64,000 nt of DNA. Origin: UBA1479 sp040216635. Its GTDB lineage: Bacteria > Pseudomonadota > Alphaproteobacteria > Rhodospirillales > Casp-alpha2. The stretch's first letter is position 1. Each line of letters begins with the position of its first letter. Below, piece by piece: positions 26,576 through 34,751 of the stretch. The stretch is taken from assembly GCA_040216635.1 (NCBI GenBank), contig JAVJOU010000030.1:1-64000 (forward strand), given 5' to 3'. The notes under the pieces are model-generated. The model was not told the DNA's origin. It did no database searches and saw nothing but the letters and a program-made list of their open reading frames with translations. Position numbers and translations under genes: made by a program.

Positions 26576-28297
26576 TCACCGTTTTCGCCATGCCTGTGTG
26601 CGCGACAGAATACCGCGTGTCAGCACCGCATGCACCAAGCGCACCCCCGCCGCCGTGGCCACGATCATCATGCCCATGGCCGCCGCCGGCGCCACGTCGC
26701 CGGCATCATCCATGTTGAGAATCGCGACCGACGCCAGGGCCGTATCCGGCGAATACAGGAACACCACCGCCGACACGGTCGTCATGGCATTGACGAACAG
26801 ATACATGGATATATCCAGAATCGCCGGCATGCAGACCGGCACGGTGATGCGGATGAAGGTCCGGTAGAACGGGACCTTCAAGGACTGGGACACGCTTTCG
26901 AATTCCGCATCCAATTGCTTCAGCGCCGTCACCGCCGTCAGATGTGCCACCGTATAGAAATGGGTGATCGTGCAGATCACCAGAATCGGCATGGTGTGAT
27001 AGATGAAGCCCAGCGGGTTGTCCGGCGCGTTGAAGAAAAACACATAGGCCAACCCCAGCACCAAGCCCGGCACCGCCATGGGCACCATGCACAGCAGCTG
27101 CATGGCCGCACGCCCCGAATGGAAGCCTTTGCTTTTTTCCACCAGATAGGCCCCGGTGAACACCATCACCGTGCCGATCACGGCGGTCCAGGCCGCCAGT
27201 TCGATGGAATTCCAATAGGCATTCCACCCGCCGCCGTCCATCAGATCGAAGCTGTAATGCTTCAAGGACAGTTCAAGATTATAGGGCCAGAACTTGGCGA
27301 AGGACGCAAAGGCCGCCATGATCAGGACCGAGACCAGGATGAAGCCGATCACGCCGCAGAACACCAGCATGCTTGTATCGACGGTCGCGTTCTTTTTGGG
27401 TTGGAACGGCACCGCCCGCGCGGACAGAAGCGCCACCTGTTTGCGCTGTACGATGCGGTCGGCGGCAAAGGCGAACAGGGCCGGCAGCAGCAGGATCATG
27501 GAGACCACGGCCCCCATTTCGAAATCCTGGCGGCCGACGACCTGTTTGTAGATGTCGGTCGCCAGCACGTTGTATTTACCGCCCACGACCTTGGGCACGC
27601 CGAAATCGGTGATCACCAGGGTAAAGCAGACGAAAAAGGCCGACACCACGCCGTAGCGCACGCTGGGCAGGGTAACCGTGAAGAAGGTCTTGATCCTGGA
27701 TCCGCCCAGGGCTTCGGATGCTTCGTACAGGCGCGCATCTGAATTGGCCATGGCGATCAGCATGATCGTCAGGACATGGGGAAAGACGTAAAAGCATTCG
27801 CCCATGATGATACCGATGGGGCCGTAGATTTCGTAGCCGAACAGCCAATCCTTGATGATGCCCTGGTTGCCGAAAAAATAGACCAGCGCGATGGCCGGCA
27901 GCAGCGACGGCATCAGAATGGGCAGTAAGGCCAATCCCTTGAACACGCTTTTGAAGGGCATGCAGGTTCGGGTCAGGGCATAGGCATAGATGAACGCCAG
28001 GGTGACCACGATCACGCAGCAGATCAGCGTCACGGTCAGGCTGTTCTGGATCGACCAGAACAAGGCCGGCGTGGAAAAGAAATTGGCGTAATTGGCTAGG
28101 CCGACGAACACGCCGTCTGCGTTCTTGAAGCTTTTGGACAAGATCGCGTACAGCGGAAAGACGATGGTGACGAGCAGATACAGCGCGATGCCCATCAGCA
28201 CCGCGCGCATGATCCAATCCTCGCCGCTGACCTTCGGCTTGATCAGGGGGGCGGATACACCGTCGGCAGCCGGGGCAGGCATGGCGTTGTCCGTCAT
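26576..28297 (-). CDS. phnU: 2-aminoethylphosphonate ABC importer, fused permease
   Basis: This inner-membrane permease of 573 residues carries two permease modules in one chain, about 12 helices in total. Each half has an EAA loop: LYEASEALGGSRIKTFFTVTLP (first half) and FESVSQSLKVPFYRTFIRITVP (second half). Single fused permeases of this kind belong to the putative AEP transporters (PhnU2 type; the AepXVW systems appear similar). Only three bases separate it from phnT upstream. phnW follows behind its own promoter. The uptake of AEP is inferred from context. Confidence 0.85.
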   Translation of the reverse strand: MTDNAMPAPAADGVSAPLIKPKVSGEDWIMRAVLMGIALYLLVTIVFPLYAILSKSFKNADGVFVGLANYANFFSTPALFWSIQNSLTVTLICCVIVVTLAFIYAYALTRTCMPFKSVFKGLALLPILMPSLLPAIALVYFFGNQGIIKDWLFGYEIYGPIGIIMGECFYVFPHVLTIMLIAMANSDARLYEASEALGGSRIKTFFTVTLPSVRYGVVSAFFVCFTLVITDFGVPKVVGGKYNVLATDIYKQVVGRQDFEMGAVVSMILLLPALFAFAADRIVQRKQVALLSARAVPFQPKKNATVDTSMLVFCGVIGFILVSVLIMAAFASFAKFWPYNLELSLKHYSFDLMDGGGWNAYWNSIELAAWTAVIGTVMVFTGAYLVEKSKGFHSGRAAMQLLCMVPMAVPGLVLGLAYVFFFNAPDNPLGFIYHTMPILVICTITHFYTVAHLTAVTALKQLDAEFESVSQSLKVPFYRTFIRITVPVCMPAILDISMYLFVNAMTTVSAVVFLYSPDTALASVAILNMDDAGDVAPAAAMGMMIVATAAGVRLVHAVLTRGILSRTQAWRKR

Positions 28298-28300
28298 GGC

Positions 28301-29419
28301 CTAGGCCCCGCCCATGGGACGGTAGATCCGCACGAACTCGGGCGGCATGGCGGCCTGAACCGTCATGCCCTCGCGGATGCCGAGGTCACGCGCCCGGCCC
28401 GCCGACAGATCGATCATGAAATTCATGCCGTCATCACCACCCTCCGTCGCCGAGGCCGTGGGTTCGACATGGCAGCGCATGAACGAGCCCAGGAATTCGA
28501 TATCCGTAATGGTCACGTCGATCCCGGCCCCGCCGTCTCCCGACGTCGCGACCTGGATGTCTTCGGGCCGGATGCAGACCGTCACCTTGTCGCCCGGCGC
28601 CAGTCCGTCCAAGGCCCCCACGCATTCAATGGCATGGCCCGCGACCACGACACGCGCATCGGTCTGCACCTCGCCGTCGATGAAATTGGTCGTGCCGATA
28701 AAGTCGGCGACGAATGGCGAAGCCGGTTCGGCGTAAATTTCTTCCGGCGTGCCGACCTGTTCGATCACGCCGTGGTTCATGACCACGATCCGGTCGGCCA
28801 TGGCCAGGGCTTCTTCCTGATCGTGGGTCACCATGATGGTGGTGATGCCGATCTTTTCCTGCAATTCCTTGATTTCGTGGCGCAGGTGAACGCGCACCTT
28901 GGCGTCCAGCGCCGACAGGGGTTCGTCCAGCAACAGCAACCCCGGCGAGGTCGCCAGTGCGCGGGCCAATGCCACGCGCTGCTGCTGACCGCCGGACAAT
29001 TGGGCGGGATATTTATCGGCATGATCGCGCAGGCCGACCAGATCCAGCAAATCGGCAACCCGCGCCGTGATTTCCGGGCGGGGCATTTTGCGGTTTTCCA
29101 GGCCGTAGGCGATGTTCCGCGTGACGGTCAGATTGGGGAACAGCGCATAGGACTGAAACACGATGCCGAAATCGCGTTCGTTGGGCGGCAGGTCGGAAAT
29201 GTCGCGTCCGGCCTGCTCGACCGTGCCCGAGGTCTGAATATCCAGGCCCGCGATGGCGCGCAGCAGCGTCGTCTTGCCGCAACCCGACGGTCCCAAAAAG
29301 CACACGAATTCGCCTTCGCTGACATCCAATGACACGGTCTGCAGCGCCGTGAATTCGCCGAACTTCTTGGTCAGGTTTCTGACCTGAAGATAGGTGTCGT
29401 TGTTATTGTCGTTCACCAT
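28301..29419 (-). CDS. phnT: 2-aminoethylphosphonate ABC importer, ATP-binding protein
   Basis: This is the ATPase of the AEP importer, 372 residues. Walker A is GPSGCGKT (about 43-50), with the Q-loop at FQSYALFPNLTV, the signature LSGGQQQRVALARAL, Walker B LLLLDEPLSALD, the H-loop VTHDQEEALAMADR and a C-terminal TOBE domain (about 285-370). It lies between the binding-protein and permease genes. A terminator-like hairpin stands between phnS and this gene and probably lowers its expression relative to the binding protein. Confidence 0.88.
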   Translation of the reverse strand: MVNDNNNDTYLQVRNLTKKFGEFTALQTVSLDVSEGEFVCFLGPSGCGKTTLLRAIAGLDIQTSGTVEQAGRDISDLPPNERDFGIVFQSYALFPNLTVTRNIAYGLENRKMPRPEITARVADLLDLVGLRDHADKYPAQLSGGQQQRVALARALATSPGLLLLDEPLSALDAKVRVHLRHEIKELQEKIGITTIMVTHDQEEALAMADRIVVMNHGVIEQVGTPEEIYAEPASPFVADFIGTTNFIDGEVQTDARVVVAGHAIECVGALDGLAPGDKVTVCIRPEDIQVATSGDGGAGIDVTITDIEFLGSFMRCHVEPTASATEGGDDGMNFMIDLSAGRARDLGIREGMTVQAAMPPEFVRIYRPMGGA

Positions 29420-29510
29420 CCCTGCCCTCCAAGGCTGAAGTCTATCAGAACCGCATTTGTTCTGTGCACCCGCGACATCCCCACAAAGGACGCCGCCGCC
29501 GAAGCCAAAC

Positions 29511-29543
29511 GAAAAACCCCGGCCCCAATTGAGGAGCCGGGGC
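29511..29543 (-). terminator. Internal terminator/attenuator between phnS and phnT
   Basis: On the minus strand GCCCCGGC and GCCGGGG form a strong stem followed by TTTTT. It lies 37 bases after the phnS stop and before phnT. It would let most transcripts end after the binding-protein gene, the usual way to make more binding protein than transporter. Confidence 0.75.
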
Positions 29544-29579
29544 TTGCCGTTACGTCAGATTTGCACGGGGCAATCTTGA

Positions 29580-30620
29580 TTACTTGGGTTCGGACTTGCC
29601 GTCGTAGCGCTTGCGCCACTCATCCAGAATACGGATGCGGTTCGACGCCGCCCATTGGAAGTCGTTGTCGATCATCTTGTCTTCGATGCCCGCAGGGAAG
29701 TTCTTGACCGGCTTGGCAATCCCCGGCATGGCAACGACCGCGTATTCTTCGTTGTAGATTTCGTTCGCCTTCTTGGTCACCGACCAATCGGCCAATGCCT
29801 GGGCGGCCTTCAGATTCTTGGTGTTGCGGACGATCCCGAAGGATTCCAAATCCCAACCCACGCCTTCAGACGGGGCCACGACTTCAAGCGGTGCTCCGGC
29901 GTTTTTAGACTTGGCCCCCCGATAGGCGAAGGACACGCCGATCGGGATTTCGCCCTTGGCGGCAAGTTTGCAGGGTTTGGAGCCGGAATGGGTATAACGC
30001 GCGATGTTTTCATGCAGCGCATCCATGTATTTCCAGGCCGCGTCTTCGCCCTTGATCTGAATCCACGACGATACGTCCAGGAAGCCCGTGCCCGAGGAAT
30101 TCGGGTTCGGCATGATCACATGGCCCTTGTAGACCGGCTTGGCCAGATCGTCCCAGGATTGGGGAAGGGGCAGCTTGTGCTTTTCACCTTCGACCGTGTT
30201 GAAGCAGATCGACGCGATCCAGGCGCGCTGTCCAACCCACAGCGGCGGGCTGTTCTTGGTGTCGTAATATTTCTTGGACAGCTTATCCAAGCCCTTGGGC
30301 GCATAGCCCTGGAAGTAGTTGTGCTCGCTCAACAGCAACAGGCTGGTCGCCGCCACGCCCCAGACGATATCGGCCTTGGGGTTGTCTTTTTCGGCCAAAA
30401 GCTTGGAAGTGATGATGCCCGTGGAATCGCGCACCCACTTGATGTTGACGTCCGGATAATCCGCTTCGAAGGCTTTTTTGAACTTCTTCAGCTCGTCCGC
30501 TTCGACCGCGGTATAAACCAGAAGGTCGGTTTTCGCCTGGGCGGGCGTGACGCCCAGGATGGCCGCCGTGGCAGCCACCGCCAGCCCCATTCCGAGGCCT
30601 GTGAACCATGTCGATTTCAT
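29580..30620 (-). CDS. phnS: 2-aminoethylphosphonate ABC importer, periplasmic binding protein
   Basis: This is a periplasmic binding protein of 346 residues with a Sec signal peptide (LGMGLAVAATAAILGVTPAQAK, cleavage about residue 29). The mature start TDLLVYTAVEADELKKFKKAFEADYPDVNIKWVRDSTG is typical of the Fe3+/AEP-type binding proteins of the PhnS2/AepX group. It is first in a phnS-phnT-phnU order. The context with phnW/phnY/phnA and a LysR gene supports AEP as ligand. A strong hairpin follows at 29511-29543. Site C of the shared element lies about 225 bases upstream. Confidence 0.88.
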   Translation of the reverse strand: MKSTWFTGLGMGLAVAATAAILGVTPAQAKTDLLVYTAVEADELKKFKKAFEADYPDVNIKWVRDSTGIITSKLLAEKDNPKADIVWGVAATSLLLLSEHNYFQGYAPKGLDKLSKKYYDTKNSPPLWVGQRAWIASICFNTVEGEKHKLPLPQSWDDLAKPVYKGHVIMPNPNSSGTGFLDVSSWIQIKGEDAAWKYMDALHENIARYTHSGSKPCKLAAKGEIPIGVSFAYRGAKSKNAGAPLEVVAPSEGVGWDLESFGIVRNTKNLKAAQALADWSVTKKANEIYNEEYAVVAMPGIAKPVKNFPAGIEDKMIDNDFQWAASNRIRILDEWRKRYDGKSEPK

Positions 30621-30845
30621 CGTGAAACTCCCTGTGTGGTCGCCGGATTGTCAAACAAAACCATGACCGGCGTGTGACAATATTACCAATTATGAATTCA
30701 GGGGACAGGATTTCTTCGGCACTGCGTCAAACGCCCCCCTTGAACGCCGCCCTCGTTGGCCGCGGCATGAAACCCTTCAAAAACGCCAATCAACGCGCCG
30801 CTTCCGATGGTTCCATATAGACTCAATCGCATCCGGGAAATATAA

Positions 30846-30884
30846 GTCAAATCGTCAGTTTATATAGGTCGTATAGGTTTACTC
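30846..30884. promoter_or_regulatory. Shared LysR-type element between phnS and lysR (site C)
   Basis: The element starts GTCAAATCGTCAGT and ends TATAGGTTTACTC, one base before the lysR ATG. Its place over the lysR start region suggests autoregulation. In the other direction it contains TTGACT as a possible -35 for the phnS-phnT-phnU operon. It is the most diverged of the four copies. Confidence 0.65.
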
Positions 30885-30885
30885 T

Positions 30886-31752
30886 ATGTATTATTCGCAA
30901 CTGCGGGCTTTCCATGCCGTGGCGACGCAAGGCGGTTTTTCCAAGGCCGCCGAATTCCTGCACCTGACCCAGCCGACCCTGTCGGATCAGGTGCGCAAGC
31001 TGGAACGCGATTTCGACATCCTTTTGTTCAACCGCACCTCGCGCTCGGTCTCGCTGACCGATGCCGGGCGGCACCTGCTGGCGATCACCAACCGGATGTT
31101 CGAATGCGAGGGTGAGGCGCTGGAATACCTCAAGGAATCCCAGAACCTTCTGGTCGGCACGCTGACCCTTTCCGCCGACGCGCCCTTTCACGTGCTGCGC
31201 ATCGTGCGGGCCTTTCGCAATCAGTATCCGGGCGTGACCGTCAACCTGAAGATCGGCAATTCGGAAGACATTTTGAACCAGCTTTACGATTTCGACGCCG
31301 ACGTGGGCGTGTTTTCCCACGTGCCCGATGACGCCAGGCTCAAGGTGCTGTCGCTCCGCGACGACCCGCTGGTCGCGGTCATCAACCGCGACCATCCCTG
31401 GGCCAAGCGCGGCGCCGTGAAGTTCAAGGAACTGGCCGGCGAGCCCCTGGTGCTGCGCGAACGGGGCTCGACCACGCGCCGGCTGGTCGAACAGGAATTC
31501 GCAAGGCTGGAGTTGCAGATGGGCCCGGTGATGGAGGTCGAAGGCCGGGAAAGCATCCGCGAGGCCGTGGCCACCGGCAACGGCATCGGCTTCGTCTCCA
31601 AACCCGAATTCGGCTACGACTCACGCCTCGTGATGATCGAACTCAAGGACTGCAAACTGCCCATGCACGAATACATGGTCTGCCTGGAAAACCGGGCGGA
31701 AACGCGGGTGGTGCGGGCGTTCTGGGAACTGGCGGTGACGGAGCGGGATTAG
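30886..31752 (+). CDS. LysR-family regulator of the phosphonate region
   Basis: This is a LysR-type regulator of 288 residues: an N-terminal helix-turn-helix (QLRAFHAVATQGGFSKAAEFLHLTQPTLSDQVRKLE, about residues 5-40) and a periplasmic-binding-like effector domain (about 90-285). It resembles the LysR subfamily that accompanies AEP catabolic genes. It is divergent from phnS. The effector could be AEP or phosphonoacetaldehyde. The shared 39-base element directly in front of its start and before three other units makes it the best candidate for the factor that binds all four. Confidence 0.9.
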   Translation: MYYSQLRAFHAVATQGGFSKAAEFLHLTQPTLSDQVRKLERDFDILLFNRTSRSVSLTDAGRHLLAITNRMFECEGEALEYLKESQNLLVGTLTLSADAPFHVLRIVRAFRNQYPGVTVNLKIGNSEDILNQLYDFDADVGVFSHVPDDARLKVLSLRDDPLVAVINRDHPWAKRGAVKFKELAGEPLVLRERGSTTRRLVEQEFARLELQMGPVMEVEGRESIREAVATGNGIGFVSKPEFGYDSRLVMIELKDCKLPMHEYMVCLENRAETRVVRAFWELAVTERD

Positions 31753-31788
31753 AGGTCCGGGGTAGTCGGACAGTTCGAAATTTTGTCC

Positions 31789-31820
31789 CGTCATGGCCGG
31801 GCTTGACCCGGTCATCCACG
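31789..31820 (+). repeat. 32-base palindromic intergenic repeat, copy 1
   Basis: The sequence ATGGCCGGG-CTTGA-CCCGGTCAT lies inside a 32-base unit that matches the reverse complement of copy 2 (32113-32144) with one mismatch. It forms a hairpin and may serve as the lysR terminator. This kind of element reads MAGLDPAIH when translated and is often seen between alphaproteobacterial genes. Confidence 0.75.
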
Positions 31821-31823
31821 CCT

Positions 31824-32070
31824 TCACGCAAGGCTATCGAAAAGATCGTCCCAATTTGGGTTCGTTTCCAAAATCAAGCGGACCTTCCATGCGCGCGACC
31901 AGTGTTTGAGGTTCCGCGCAGACCAAACGTTTGAGGCCGTATTTCTTCGTGAAGCCATCAACCAAACCCTCCCGGTGCTCCCAGACACGGCGCGTAAGAT
32001 CGTTTGTGACGCCGACGTAGAGCGTCCCGTTTGGCCTGTTCGTCATGATGTAGACCCAACCGCCTGACAT
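31824..32070 (-). pseudogene. GIY-YIG nuclease-like gene, broken by an internal deletion/frameshift
   Basis: The start WVYIMTNRPNGTLYVGVTNDLTRRVWEHREG is a normal small GIY-YIG protein up to KKYGLKRLV (about residue 51). The frame then continues with unrelated residues and stops at 31834. In another frame the missing tail can be read: ARNLKHWSRAWKVRLILE and then NPNWDDLFDSLA, with a stop at 31824. Compared with intact relatives, about 14-16 residues between KRLV and the NLKHW block are lost together with the frame. So the gene is probably a remnant. It is flanked by inverted copies of a 32-base repeat. Confidence 0.75.
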
Positions 32071-32112
32071 GGGCCGATTTTATGTTTGAACGGGCCAAGC
32101 CGCTACATCCAA

Positions 32113-32144
32113 CGTGGATGGCCGGGTCAAGCCCGGCCATGACG
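32113..32144 (-). repeat. 32-base palindromic intergenic repeat, copy 2 (inverted)
   Basis: It has a perfect 9-base stem, ATGGCCGGG/CCCGGCCAT, with a TCAAG loop. It is the inverted partner of copy 1 on the other side of the broken GIY-YIG gene and lies just downstream of the glutamine-synthetase-like gene. Confidence 0.75.
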
Positions 32145-32169
32145 AATGAGGCCAGGGTGGGCCCGCCGG

Positions 32170-33537
32170 TCAAATAATCTCAAAATACCGCTCCATCTCC
32201 CAGTCGGTGATGGCGCGGCGGAATTCGCGTTCTTCCCATTCGCGGGTCGCGGCGTAGTGGTCGACGAAGGCGTCGCCGTAAAGCTCCCGCGCGGGCTTGG
32301 ACGCCTTGAGCCGCCCGGCGGCCTCCATCAGCGAGCGCGGCAGGTTCAGGCGTTTGGGGAATTTTTTGTCGTAGGCATTGCCTTCGACAGCGGTATCGGG
32401 CTCAACCTTGTTTTCGATCCCCCACAGCCCCGCCCCCACGGCCGCCGCCAGCGCCAGGTAAGGGTTGGCGTCCGCCGCCGCGACACGGAATTCCACGCGC
32501 TGTGATTTTTCCGAGCCCGGAATCACGCGGATCGCGCAGGTCCGGTTATCGACGCCCCAGGTCGCATCCGTCGGCGCCCAGAAGCCCGGCACCAAACGGG
32601 TGTAGCTGTTGACCGTGCCCGCGATCATGGCCAGGAATTCGGGCATCAGTTTCTGCTGCCCGCCGACGAAATGGCGCATGGCGTCGCTCATGCCATGGGT
32701 TTTTTTCTTGTCCAGGAACAGGGGCTTGCCCGATTTGCTGGTGAGCGACATATGAATATGGCCCGACTGGCCCGGCCAGTCTTCGGACCAGCGCGCCATG
32801 AAGGTCGCCATCAGGCCCCGCTTCTGCGCCATGATCTTGGCGAAGGTCTTGAACAGCACGGCCTTGTCGGCGGCATCCAGGCCGGGTGCGACCTCGATCG
32901 CCGCTTCCATGCAGCCCGGGCCCGTTTCCTCGTGCAGGCCTTCCAGCGCCATGTCCATCTTGATGCAGCCGTCCAGCAGATCACGGTAAAGATCGCTTTC
33001 CACCGTGTTGCGCAGAACGGAATAGCCGAACCAGCCGGGCTGGATCGGTTTCATATTTCGGTAGTTCTTTTCGCGCACGGTGGCGGGCGTTTCCTCGAAC
33101 AGGAAGAATTCGTATTCCAGGCCGGCCAGAACCTTGAAGCCCATCTTGTCGGCCTTATCCAGCGTGCGGCGCAGAACCGCGCGCGGGCAGACCGCTTCGT
33201 GGTCGCCCGCGAATTCACCCAGGAAAAACAGCATGCCGTCTTCCCAGGCGATTTCCCGGCAGCTTTCCGGGATGATGCGCACGGGCGCGTCGGGATAGCC
33301 CGTGTGCCAGCCGGTGACGGAAACGTTGTCGTACAGCTGATCATAGGAATCCCAGCCCAGCACCACGTCGCAAAAGCCGAAGCCCTTATCCAGGGACGCG
33401 AGGAATTTTTCCGTCTTCATGTATTTGCCGCGCATCACGCCGTCCATGTCGACCACGCCGACCTTGACGTAATCGAGCTTGCGTTCCGCGATGATCTTCT
33501 TGGCGTCGGCCGCGGTCTTGACCTGTCCCGGTTTCAT
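32170..33537 (-). CDS. Glutamine-synthetase-family ligase (probable gamma-glutamyl-amine ligase)
   Basis: This is a glutamine-synthetase-fold enzyme of 455 residues. The ATP and metal site segments are visible: AGLEYEFFLFEE, SGHIHMSL, RLVPGFWAPTDATWGVDNRT and EFRVAAADANPYLALAAAVGAGL. It is not the nitrogen-assimilation GlnA: the Tyr-adenylylation loop is missing and the sequence resembles PuuA/GlnA3/GlnA4-type enzymes, which join glutamate to amines. It is the last gene of the pbfA-led operon. An amine from phosphonate or amino-alcohol breakdown is a likely substrate. The ATG at 33537 is chosen; 33555 is also open. Confidence 0.82.
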   Translation of the reverse strand: MKPGQVKTAADAKKIIAERKLDYVKVGVVDMDGVMRGKYMKTEKFLASLDKGFGFCDVVLGWDSYDQLYDNVSVTGWHTGYPDAPVRIIPESCREIAWEDGMLFFLGEFAGDHEAVCPRAVLRRTLDKADKMGFKVLAGLEYEFFLFEETPATVREKNYRNMKPIQPGWFGYSVLRNTVESDLYRDLLDGCIKMDMALEGLHEETGPGCMEAAIEVAPGLDAADKAVLFKTFAKIMAQKRGLMATFMARWSEDWPGQSGHIHMSLTSKSGKPLFLDKKKTHGMSDAMRHFVGGQQKLMPEFLAMIAGTVNSYTRLVPGFWAPTDATWGVDNRTCAIRVIPGSEKSQRVEFRVAAADANPYLALAAAVGAGLWGIENKVEPDTAVEGNAYDKKFPKRLNLPRSLMEAAGRLKASKPARELYGDAFVDHYAATREWEEREFRRAITDWEMERYFEII

Positions 33538-33570
33538 CTGCCTGTCCCCCTTCATGAAAATCGTTCGCCC

Positions 33571-34746
33571 CTAGAATTCCAGACGCCCCCCATGGGCGTC
33601 CAGGAACAATGCGGCGTATTGCGCCGGCGTGAATTGGATCGGGTTGCCGCCCGCGGTCGGATCCTCGACCGCCATCGCCCCCACGGTTTCCGCATCACCC
33701 GCCGGGATGTTCATCTCGGCGAGCGTATGGGGAATGCCGACCTCGGCCCGCAGGTCCAAAATCCAGCGGATCACGCCCGCGGGTGAATGTTCGGCCAGAT
33801 CAAGGGCACGGGCCAGGTCCGTCAGATCCTGTTCCACCGCCGCCTTGTTGGCGTTGACCACATAGGGCATGAGCACGGCGTTCAACAGCCCATGATGCGC
33901 GTCGTAAAGCGCGCCTAAGGGATGGGCGAGCGCATGAATGCCGCCGAGCCCGCGCTGAAACGCCGTCGCCCCGGCCATGGCCGCCGCCATCATGTGGGAC
34001 CGGGCTTCGATGTTTCCCCCGTCCCGGACCGCCGTCGGCAGCCAGTCCTTGACCAGGCGCATGCCCTCCAACGCCACCCCCTTGGCGAAGGGATGATAAA
34101 AGGGGGCGAGATAGGCTTCTAAGTTGTGCGAGAGCGCATCCATGCCCGTCGCCGCCGTGACATGCGCCGGCAGGCCCAAGGTCAGGGCCGGGTCGGCAAT
34201 GGTCACGGAAGGCATCATCTTGGGATGGAAGATGACCTTTTTCACGTGGTGCTCGCTGTCGGTGATGACCGAGGCGCGGCCCACGTCCGACCCCGTGCCC
34301 GAAGTGGTCGCAACGCAGATATTGGGCGCGATGCCGGCCGCATCAGCCCGGGTCCAATTGTCGCCCACATCCTCGAAATCCCAGAGCGGCCGTGTCTGCC
34401 CGGCCTGAAAGGCGATGGCCTTGCCGGCGTCCAAGGCACTGCCGCCGCCGAAAGCGATGACCCCGTCATGGCCGCCCGATTTGAACGCCGCCACCCCGGC
34501 CTCGACATTTTCCAAGGTCGGGTTGCCCTTGATGGCGGAAAACACCTTGACGGCAAGCCCCGTCCACTCGACCGCCCGGACCGCGTCGGTCACCATGGGC
34601 AGGGCCGCCAGCCCCGGGTCCGTGACCAGAAGCGGATTGGCCATGCCCGCTTGTTTGCAGGCCTCGCCCAGTTCGCCCAGGCGCCCAGCGCCGAAGCGGA
34701 TGGATGTGGGATAGTTCCAGTTTCCTTTAAGCGGTATGTTCGTCAT
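33571..34746 (-). CDS. Iron-containing alcohol dehydrogenase
   Basis: This is a group-III (Fe-type) alcohol dehydrogenase of 391 residues. It shows the NAD-binding GGGSALDAGKAIA (about 100-112), the TTSGTGSDVGRASVITD region and the metal-ligand His residues in GMDALSHNLEAYLAPFYHP and GGIHALAHPLGALYDAHHG. It oxidises an alcohol or reduces an aldehyde. The operon (PLP enzyme, hydroxyacid dehydrogenase, aldehyde dehydrogenase, this gene, glutamine-synthetase-like ligase) implies a hydroxylated amine or phosphonate. Only five bases separate it from the aldehyde dehydrogenase gene upstream. Confidence 0.9.
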   Translation of the reverse strand: MTNIPLKGNWNYPTSIRFGAGRLGELGEACKQAGMANPLLVTDPGLAALPMVTDAVRAVEWTGLAVKVFSAIKGNPTLENVEAGVAAFKSGGHDGVIAFGGGSALDAGKAIAFQAGQTRPLWDFEDVGDNWTRADAAGIAPNICVATTSGTGSDVGRASVITDSEHHVKKVIFHPKMMPSVTIADPALTLGLPAHVTAATGMDALSHNLEAYLAPFYHPFAKGVALEGMRLVKDWLPTAVRDGGNIEARSHMMAAAMAGATAFQRGLGGIHALAHPLGALYDAHHGLLNAVLMPYVVNANKAAVEQDLTDLARALDLAEHSPAGVIRWILDLRAEVGIPHTLAEMNIPAGDAETVGAMAVEDPTAGGNPIQFTPAQYAALFLDAHGGRLEF

Positions 34747-34751
34747 GGGCG

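Noticed and set aside
31958..32173. A short open frame that reads MAGLDPAIHV over the intergenic repeat
   Set aside because: The reading comes from the palindromic repeat itself and overlaps the GIY-YIG remnant. Such frames are common artefacts of this repeat.
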